Shown in pieces: positions 37,633-64,000 of a stretch of DNA of 64,000 nt. Where the stretch lies: contig JAWZYV010019552.1 in assembly GCA_038373885.1 (NCBI GenBank), positions 496,001 to 560,000 on the forward strand, in the 5' to 3' direction. The translations under genes and the position numbers were made by a program. The first letter of the stretch is position 1. Each line of letters starts with the position of its first letter. This DNA is from Cheiracanthium punctorium (lineage: Eukaryota; Arthropoda; Arachnida; Araneae; Cheiracanthiidae). The notes under the pieces are model-generated. The model saw nothing but the letters and a program-made list of their open reading frames with translations, ran no database searches and was not told the DNA's origin.

Positions 37633-38416
37633 TTAACCCTTCCCTGCGCGGTGGTAGCTTCGTGAAAGCACCTTATTACAGCGCTTTCACTGCTGGTCAC
37701 AAAAAAATAGGGTTAAAGGATCCCAAGCCTGAAAAAGTGCAGCCGTCGCCATCGATCCATCGAACTACCAACAACATGGTGGTCAATCGAATCGCCCATC
37801 TGTCGCCACAGAGTTCAAGGTCCTGTTTTTGACACAGCCGTCTGTGTCTTTCTTTAAAATGCTGATCGATATTTAAATCCCAAATGAAATCTTTTTGTAT
37901 GAGGCAGTGGCTTAGCCAAGGGGGGTTGGGGGGTCATAACCCCCCCCATGAGGAATTTTTTGCCGTACAAAATATATTTTTTTCACTCCCTTATTCCATA
38001 CACGTATACATATATATGAGTTGCAGTAGTCGTAACCCCCCCCCCACACCATGAAAAATTTCTGGCTACGCCCCTGGTGTGAGGTAAATGAGACATGTAA
38101 ATTAATTTTCATTTAAATGACATTCTTCAGAAAACTTTTGCCTAAAGAGTTCCTCGGCCGTAAAATATACAGCATATCAAATATTTTAGGGCACAGTTTG
38201 AAGAAAACATTCATAAATTACTTTCACAGCTGGCTATCCGCACAGCCAGCTGTATCAGAAAACTTCTTCAGCTCTGGGGCGCCAGATGGGCGATTCGATC
38301 GACCACTCTGTTGTTGGTAGTTAAATGGATGGATGGCAACGACTGCACTTTTTTCAGCGTTGAGCAGTCTATCGAGTTGATTTTCTATACTGATGTGAAA
38401 ATACTCAAAATGTTAA
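37633..38416. mobile_element. TTAA foldback element split by a hAT-like MITE
   Basis: TTAACCCTTCCCTGCGCGG on the left and CTCAAAATGTTAA on the right. The left arm (GTGCAGCCGTCGCCATCGAT, about 37737) pairs with the right arm (ATGGCAACGACTGCACTTTT, about 38334). The central part has been enlarged by the MITE at 37905-38076 and other sequence. Confidence 0.65.
37905..38076. mobile_element. hAT-like MITE with 8-bp target duplication
   Basis: The ends are CAGTGGCTTAGCC and GGCTACGCCCCTG. The target copies GTATGAGG (37897-37904) and GTGTGAGG (38077-38084) agree at 7 of 8. The interior has the C/G runs and ATACATATAT..GAGTTGCAG words shared with the copy at 60945-61113. Confidence 0.82.
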
Positions 38417-38852
38417 AGAAATGAACATGCACACAACATAACGAATAACAACAGACGTCATGAAAAAGAAAAAAAAACATCTTCAAGACACATACAACAG
38501 TTTCGCCGAGGTACTACGGAGAGTTTTTGTCGAGATCACTAGAAATATTGCAGGAAAAGACTGCCGTCGCTTTGGTGTGTACTTTGGTGAGATTAACTTT
38601 GGTTCACAGCACAGAGAAGTAGCACATCAGTATGCGGATGTGTTCCTGTAGGGGTTTTTTCTTTTCTTTAACCGTCTCGAGTCGATGAATGCAGCAGTTA
38701 GGACAAAGCTGATATGTGTTGTGCAGTCTGTTAATAATACTTTTCTGGTAGAAGTAAATGCTTGGAAATTCAGTTACATGTTTGGCACTCTTTTAAGGTT
38801 TGTCCCTGCGAAAGAAAATAAGACAATTAACTGACCAGTTAGTATAATTCGG

Positions 38853-39036
38853 TGTCGTGGGACTTTCGACTCTTCATGAAAATCGTAGGATTTCCGACAC
38901 TGGAGGGGAGGCAGCGATGGCCGGACCCACTGTTGTTTTTTGGGGTCTCGCAAAGGGCCAGCGGTAGCCTATTTACGAGGGGAGTCCCCTACAGTGATGG
39001 CCGTCGGAAATCCCACGCATCGAAAGTCCCACGTGA
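38853..39036. repeat. Snap-back sequence with GGGACTTTCGA ends
   Basis: GTGGGACTTTCGA at 38857 and TCGAAAGTCCCAC near 39019 are inverse; GATTTCCGAC / GTCGGAAATC lie inside them. The stretch between is GC-rich relative to its surroundings. Probably a MITE; no target duplication was confirmed. Confidence 0.55.
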
Positions 39037-39122
39037 CCTATAATTCAGGGGTGGCCAAATTGTGGTGCATGCGACAAACTTTTGGACGATTTCAAGTGGT
39101 GCATTGCACAATCGTGCCTACT

Positions 39123-39734
39123 AGAGGTCTGCGCCGCTCGGAAATTCGCGGCGGCGTAACGACCTCAGATACCCAGTGGCGGCGGCGCGCCGCTGCGTGG
39201 GAAAGTTTTTGAAAACTGGGCATAATGAAAATGGATGCATGCGTAAACACACACACATATATGTGTAAATTGGCGCACTAAAATGAGATTTTTTTAAAGA
39301 CTAGAACTTTTAGGAAAACTAGTCTTGAGTACGGTGTTGTGTGATTACGGCCAATTATCTACACGTGCGCTCTAGCCCGAGGGGGGGGGTTGGGGAGTTG
39401 TAGAGATTACGATTGTGTTGGGCGGGCTCGATTATATTTGTCTATAATTTGCACAAACGGCAAAATGTATGATATTCTATCAATAAAGTAACTGATTTTT
39501 ATTGATCTACTAGCTGACATTTCGGGCTCGGGCTCCGACTTAAATAATATCACTCGGGCGTACTCGAATTAAAAGTCCTCTGGCTCGGGCTTTAAATCCT
39601 CCCTTTAAATGGGTCTCCGTGGGGATCTTTCTAAGGAGGCCTAGCCTGCATCTACGCTAAGTTTCGGAGAAATCTACGGAAAACTACGAACGGTTCGGGC
39701 AGCGACGACGTTGAGCGGTGGCTCAGACCTCTAG
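39123..39734. mobile_element. Candidate hAT-like element
   Basis: AGAGGTCTG on the left and CAGACCTCTAG on the right. The flanks TGCCTACT (39115-39122) and TGCCAACT (39735-39742) agree at 7 of 8, the hAT target length. The left part is GC-rich with GGCGGCG words. No transposase is seen. CAGGGGTGGCCAAA at about 39047 may be a separate hAT-type end. Confidence 0.55.
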
Positions 39735-40112
39735 TGCCAACTGATGGTTTTGAGATAGATTGAAGCTTTTTGAAAACTGTTTGATTTCTTATAATTTAGG
39801 ATACAGCATTAAAAAAAAAAAGCAATTGCGCATTCTAAAAATCAGACCATTGCTAATCCCCTACCAAATATCAGAAAAATTAATTCTACAGGTTGATCCA
39901 TTCAAAAGAGTTCCCGTTGGATTATCTCTTATGACTCTTCAATCTGATGGATGTGACAACTATTCAAACATGACCATAAAGTTGTAACAGTCCAACAGTG
40001 TTGGAAATCATATTCCACGCTGAAGCAACGCTCAACCTGTTATACTTCCGTGTTAGACTAGTTGCCACATCCACGTGATTGAGGGGCCAGAAGAAAACCA
40101 ACGGGTACTCTT

Positions 40113-40583
40113 TTAACCCTTTAACGCGCAGTGTTGCCGCTCTGGGAACACCCAACTCTGACGTTTTAACTGCTGCCAGTCATGAAGAATAGATTGGATT
40201 TCTATAAAAAATAGTGGCGGGTGACAGAGTTCCATGAGAATCCTTTACTTTTGAGCGCGTCATTTCCCATCAAAAAAGGGTCACGATTCTTATTAACAGC
40301 ACTAACATCTGCTGAAAAATGGAAGAGTGCGAGAACAGCTGGATAGATTGCTCCATGCTGAAATAAGGGCAGTCGTTGCCATCGCTCGACTGAACGACCC
40401 GCAAGAGGGCGGACGATCGAAACGTTCACCGCACAGCCAGCTGTCGTCAAAAAAAGGGTATCTCGATCTGTGTCACGCGATGAACGTTTCGATCGTCCGC
40501 CCTCTTGTGGGTCGTTCAGTCGAGCGATGGCAACGACTGCCCTTATTTCAGCATCGGGAAAATGCTGCGCCTCAAAGGGTTAA
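40113..40583. mobile_element. TTAA foldback element, copy 2
   Basis: TTAA at 40113-40116 and 40580-40583; CCCTTTAACGCGCAG and CTGCGCCTCAAAGGG are the ends. Long inner arms (CATCGCTCGACTGAACGACC against GGTCGTTCAGTCGAGCGATG), with one arm shortened near the centre. Confidence 0.85.
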
Positions 40584-40640
40584 GCTGATCACGCGTAGAA
40601 TCCTTCCTCAAACCATCTATTTTATGATCACAGGTTATTA

Positions 40641-41199
40641 TTAGGTTGTAACGAAAGTTTTCCGCCACTGCAAGTATTGCCTGCACAAGCAGTTCGCGTT
40701 GGTGTCTTTGCCAATATTTTGCGAAACGATCTTTGTTATTTGAAAGAAAAAGACTTGTTTTAGAGCACTGTGTTGTGAAATCTGTAAAAAAATAGCGTTA
40801 TGATTAAGGTGTCTGAAATGGAACTATCATGCTATCCGATTGAACCATCCTTTACTCTCAGTTCTGTCGCAAAAAGTCAGCTACAGAATGACACCGAATC
40901 ATGGGTACAGCTTAAGGTACTACTGTTGTATCCTATGACACTGTGAAGATTTGGTGCAGAAAGTTCAAAAACGAGGACTAGGACATTAAAGAAGCAGAGC
41001 GCTCTATCTGTGCCTACGACAATCTGTGGAAGAAGATAAAATATTGATCCACTCGAGAGCTAGCTAAAAGAGTTAGACTTTAGTGCCATGTCCATGAGTC
41101 GCGCTAAGCATCGCATAAACTTGACATATAAGGTCAATAGCTGGGTACCGCGTGAGCTGACTCAAGCAAATCTGGCGGAAAACTTTCGTTACAACCTGA
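40641..41199 (+). pseudogene. Internally deleted mariner transposon relic
   Basis: TA at 40639-40640 and 41200-41201. The terminal repeats TTAGGTTGTAACGAAAGTTT and the inverse of the right end (ATCAGGTTGTAACGAAAGTT) are characteristic of irritans-like mariners. The plus strand still shows SYDTVKIWCRKFKNED and, near 41050 onward, STRELAKRVRL and KVNSWVPRELTQANLAENF, pieces of the DNA-binding and linker part of the transposase. There are several stops and no catalytic domain, so it is dead but could once have been mobilised in trans. Confidence 0.82.
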
Positions 41200-41206
41200 T
41201 ACTTTT

Positions 41207-41958
41207 AGGCCTGGACTCCACAATACCAGAAAACACGACAGAATCAGAAAACAGAAACGGAAAATTGACGAACTTCCGGTTTTTCAGTTTCTGTCAAGCA
41301 GAATCAAGGGCGGAAAACGGAGTTGAAAATGTTGAACTTTTCTGTTTCTGCCCGCGTTTTCTGCCGTCTGCCAGCCAATAAGAATTCGCCTAGATCCAGA
41401 GCGGTCATCGAAAAACAAGATGGCATCACATTTCGATGCTGAAGTACTTGTATCTCAGAGATAATTCTTATTATCTTATTGTGTTATAAATCTGTATTCA
41501 ATAAAAATATAAATGAGAAAAAAGGATATTTTCTTAAAACCAACGTTTTTGCATTTAAAATAGTACTTACTCTTCATCTACAGTTCGGGGATCTTCATTC
41601 AATTTTATTGCTGTGAAAATTCCATATTTTTCTCTTACTAGGAAATGTGTTAAACTCATAAAGTATGTTTACGTTTTTTAATTTCATGTGTTCTAATCAA
41701 AGTCGTCCTATTCATTAAGTGAATGCTTATTTTAGCGAGAAATTATTCGGTATTCACGTATTTTTTCGCGCTATTTCAAGCATCAAACGTACCTAGCAAT
41801 AAACGATTTAAAATGAAAACGATAGATGGCGCCTGCATCGTAGTATATGCTAAGGCGTATTATGCTAGAGTGGAGTCAAGTGCCGACAGAAAATAATCCC
41901 GACAGAAATTCGTTTCTGCGAGAAAATTCCGCTTTCCGGTAATGTGGAGTCTAGGCCT
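41207..41958. mobile_element. Candidate TIR element, class unknown
   Basis: AGGCCTGGACTCCACA on the left and TGTGGAGTCTAGGCCT on the right (15 of 16 inverted matches). It starts within 8 bp of the mariner relic. CAGAAACGG/TTTCTGTTTCTG words inside the left part form small inverted repeats. Confidence 0.55.
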
Positions 41959-42448
41959 TACTCTCCTAAGTAAAAGACAGTCTGTAATCGTATTTGGACT
42001 ATATTCCGTATACGGTGCTTTGTTTACATATCAATGGTTTGTTTACAAATCATTGGCGAACAATCTGACGCGAGAGTGAGCGATGCACCGCCAACTGCCG
42101 GTGGTAGTTGTGACTGGCAACCATAAAGAATACGTGTTTCGTCAGGTTTGGGAATTTGAAATTGTTTGCGTTATTGATGGAAGGGAATGAAATGTGTTAT
42201 GTTAATATAAGAAAAGAATTTGTGTGTGTTTGTTAGAAATATAGTACGTTATAAGCCGGTGGGTGTTGGGGACATTTCTGAGCGGTTATTTAAAAAAAAA
42301 AAAAAAAATAGAGGTAAGTGCTCTTTTTTAACGAATCTTTGCAATGTTTAAGGTTTTTAATGTGAATTTTAAATTGATATTTGAAGTGTTTATGTTTTCG
42401 TAAGTGCTATTTACGTGCTATTCTAATCATACTGACTTTATAAGAGGT

Positions 42449-43042
42449 GTACAACTAGGTTGTTTAATCCACCGATGTTTTTTTGAGTTGAAAACGGGCC
42501 AGTGTTTGCCCAGTTTACATTAGCTGTACAACTAGGTTGCTTAGTTCACTGTTGTTTTTTTTTTAGTTAAAAACGGTCCACTGGTTGCATAGTTTACATA
42601 GCTGTACAACTAGGTTGCTGAATCCGCTGAGGTTTTTTTAGTTAAAAACGGTCCACTGGTTGCATAGTTTACATAGCTGTACAACTAGGTTGCTGAATCC
42701 ACTGAGGTTTTTTTAGTAAAAAACGGTCCACTGGTTGCATAGTTTACATAGCTGTACAGCTAGGTTGCTGAATCCACTGAGGTTTTTTTAGTTAAAAACG
42801 GGCCACTGGTTGCCTAGTTTAGATAGCTGTACAGCTAGGTTGCTGAATCCACTGAGGTTTTTTTAGTTAAAAACGGACCACTGGTTGCCTAGTTTAGATA
42901 GCTGTACAACTAGGTTGTTGAATCCACTGAGGTTTTTTTAGTTAAAAACAGACCACTGGTTGCCTAGTTTAGATAGCTGTACAACTAGGTTGCTGAATCC
43001 ACTGGGGTTTTTTTAGTTAAAAACGGACCACTGGTTGCCTAG
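42449..43042 (+). repeat. Eight-copy 75-bp tandem array
   Basis: GTACAACTAGGTTG or GTACAGCTAGGTTG starts at 42449, 42526, 42604, 42679, 42754, 42829, 42904 and 42979. The last five intervals are exactly 75 bp and these copies are nearly identical; the first two are longer and more diverged. Confidence 0.9.
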
Positions 43043-43050
43043 AATGACTA

Positions 43051-43116
43051 GTAAACATGGCGACAGTCGCTGGAGCTTGGCAGTCGCCAAGCTCCAGCGA
43101 CTGTCGCCATGTTTAC
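43051..43116. repeat. Perfect 31-bp-arm palindrome with 4-base loop
   Basis: Left arm GTAAACATGGCGACAGTCGC continuing to GAGCTTGGC, loop AGTC, right arm exactly inverse. It directly follows the 75-bp array. On a single strand it would form a very stable hairpin. Confidence 0.95.
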
Positions 43117-44290
43117 ATGGGGTGGGCACCGGCTTGTATGATTTTACCTCGTATTTTCCAACTCTATCCCAGACTATAAGCAAGTGGAAAAAAATACGCT
43201 TGAGTAGTATGGAGCATCTGAAATGGTCCATGAAAAAACTGATGCATGGTGTGGTAAAGCTTGGCCGCCTTCGAGTTAGTATAATGACTCACTAATTTAC
43301 AAAGCAACTGATTCCAAACCTTGCCCTGATGCGCCCGTGTTCAACCGAGGAGAGGTCTCAACCCGTACGAGGCGAGAGTGTTACCTGTTGACGCCACGGC
43401 ACTCTCAAGCGTTAATTGGTAAGCTAACTGGATTACGCTTGAGCAATGCAAAATTACAAGCTAACTGCAGATTGGATAGTTAAAACAAAAATTAATTAGC
43501 AGATTGGGACATGACACAGGACGCATGCGCATACTGGGTGACGACAGATCAGGGAAATCATGGAATTTCGTAAAAATATCCAAAAATCATCGAACTTCCG
43601 TTTTCGCCTATAGTGAACGCGATCATTTTTAGTTGTAGATCAGCGTCTAACTCGCAAGTCATAGTGTCGTTCTAGATCATGCAACACTCAAGTGATGCAG
43701 ACACATTACGAATCCAAGACTCAAGTGATGTAGGCACTTTATGAGTCCAAAACCACAGATATTCGAAGTCGTACTAAGATACGGGTCATACGAGAAAACC
43801 AGACATACGAATCTGTAGACATAGGCGTAACTTAATACGGGCAAGAGGGGGTAATTGCCGTCCTAAAATGCAAGAAAATTCAGATAAAACATGTTTGAAA
43901 ATGGTATTTTCTACAATAGGCAACATTTTGTCTCCCCCCCCCCCCCGCCTCAGTGTTACATGCCAGCTTAGACATGTGAATCAATCAGATATATGAACGC
44001 GAATATGAAACAGTCATTTTGGGTCAAAACTTCTGCATCTGGGCGATCCAGTAACGAATCATAATGAAAAGTAACGATTCATTACCAATAGTGGTCGATC
44101 TGCGATTGCCCTGTACACGAAGAGGGTGGAATTTTGCCGTCATTGCGATCCCTTATTCCACTCTGGAGTTTTCTACAGTCACAGTAATTTTGATCATTGC
44201 CGGGTATACGACGATCAGGGAACTTTGTTTCTTAATTTCTGTAGCCACCCTGACATACACTTCGAGATAAATGGAAGGAAGTTTAACCAC
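43117..44290. other. Downstream flank of the kinase gene
   Basis: Expected to include the kinase 3' UTR on the minus strand, but no AATAAA on that strand is visible here. At 43820-43960 a stretch with CATAGGCGTAACTTAATAC, a G-run and a C-run resembles a worn hAT-like MITE. Nothing else is recognised. Confidence 0.4.
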
Positions 44291-63068
<18,778 letters not shown>

Positions 63069-64000
63069 CTATTGGAAGAAAGACAAATCATGCAACCGCA
63101 ACACTATTTTGCGCCAAATTTGGCGATGTATTTTACTTAAATCTGGCGAGAGAGATATTCGTAAAAAATAAAAAAGCAATAGATTATCGATTGTTCGAGT
63201 TTCCCATTAAGTCCGAGTGCGTGAAAAAATCAGTTTTGCTCCAAAATAATGACCAACATCTACAAAACACGTGGAAGAATTATTTCGCATCCCGAAATTC
63301 ACATACCTGGCTCGGAATCTATACTCGGAAGTCCCATCCGAAATCCCCCTCCCAAAGAAAACGCGGATGCCCTCACAGACATTTCTGTGCAGTGTTGACA
63401 GGCTGCTTGGACCACGGCACGATATGGCTGCACGTAAACGTTTCAAAAAAGTAATTAACTATTATTTTCCGATTTAATGAAACTGCTCTAATCATCCGTA
63501 ATGTATTAATAATCATCCGTAATATGTAAGTACCTTTTTCATTTAAATATGTACTGAAATTAAAATATTGCTTTATTTCCAAATTTATTTGTTTACTAGC
63601 AATTTTAATCATTGTTACTGTCTCCAAGACAACCAAACCGCAAGATATCATACCGAAATTTTTAAACAGCTGCTAAAGAAATTAAAATCCTTCTTTTCTT
63701 AAAATTCGTAAAAAATCTCCTAATTTATATTTTCCTCTGGTTTCTCTTTTAAAAGAGGGAGAAATGTATGCTCCGTCATTTGACAGAATATAAAAAGTTA
63801 TGACGGATAGAATTCAAGATGCAGCAGTTTAAAAAATATTTTACGAAAGTCAGCGTCAAATTTAATTTTATTTGAAAAATTCCCAAAAATCTGCAAATTG
63901 TGTTACACAGTCCGAACAAACAGTTTTTAAAAGAAAATTTTCTCCTCTATCCGATGATATAAATATCGTTTTCTTGCGAGTGTAATTACTGGCGTTATTA
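63069..64000. other. Upstream intron of the kinase gene, running off the window
   Basis: No exon with family sequence preceding LWIIMEY is found on the minus strand. TTTGCGCCAAATTTGGCGAT at 63108-63127 holds a perfect CGCCAAATTTGGCG palindrome, the word also repeated in the element at 58533-60352. Confidence 0.55.

Noticed and set aside
38853..39036. GGGACTTTCGA words as NF-kB-type regulatory sites
   Set aside because: They are the inverted ends of a snap-back repeat, and no gene is near enough to regulate.
42449..43042. Regular 75-bp repeats as a CRISPR array
   Set aside because: The units are continuous tandem repeats with no variable spacers, in eukaryotic DNA.
43051..43116. Perfect hairpin as a transcription terminator or microRNA precursor
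   Set aside because: There is no T-tract or bacterial context, and perfect arms lack the mismatches typical of animal microRNA precursors; a palindromic repeat is the safer reading.
43330..43480. Possible tRNA-derived SINE head
   Set aside because: I could not find matching A and B boxes or a cloverleaf; the only structure is a short CTCAAGCGT / ACGCTTGAG inverted pair.

Overview
The window looks like a piece of an AT-rich, repeat-rich arthropod nuclear genome. A spider or other chelicerate is my best guess, from the spliced GCK-III kinase, the Tc1-type transposase and the kinds of degenerate mobile elements; this is inference, because no marker gene fixes the taxon. I see only one host gene. 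It is the 3' part of a Ste20-type protein kinase of the GCK-III group (STK24/25/26, Drosophila GckIII), on the minus strand. Seven GT-AG exons lie between 63068 and 44291. They start in the kinase hinge and run to the C-terminal dimerisation segment; the N-lobe exons lie beyond position 64000. Six splice junctions join in frame. The sixth exon carries an apparent single-base deletion in an AAC/AGC triplet run.

The introns (44.5-63 kb) are packed with mobile DNA: an intact 1.4-kb Tc1 element with a 346-residue DD34E transposase, a pogo/Tigger-like non-autonomous element, a solo LTR, TTAA-flanked foldback elements, hAT-like MITEs with 8-bp target duplications, mariner relics, and two fragments of an element with an endonuclease/exonuclease/phosphatase-like domain. 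Several insertions lie 36-56 bp from splice sites.

The rest (1-44 kb) appears to be intergenic or gene-flanking DNA with no convincing host gene. At 1-19 kb there are diverged copies of a long non-coding repeat, broken by two solo LTRs, by a 1.6-kb insert holding a 157-bp tandem array, by three copies of a hairpin-ended tandem-repeat element, and by a decayed non-LTR retrotransposon (RT and RNase H remnants, minus strand). At 19-44 kb there are many MITE-type elements (piggyBac-like, TTAA foldbacks, hAT-like, mariner, pogo) and short tandem arrays, between stretches of AT-rich DNA where I recognise nothing.

Nothing here resembles a complete undescribed system. The best leads are the shared architecture of two hairpin-ended tandem-repeat families, a MITE with ACGT cores spaced at about the DNA helical repeat, a GGCGA/TCGCC palindrome shared by unrelated repeats, and the crowding of insertions around the kinase exons. 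All alignments were made by eye; repeat boundaries are approximate unless a target-site duplication is given.
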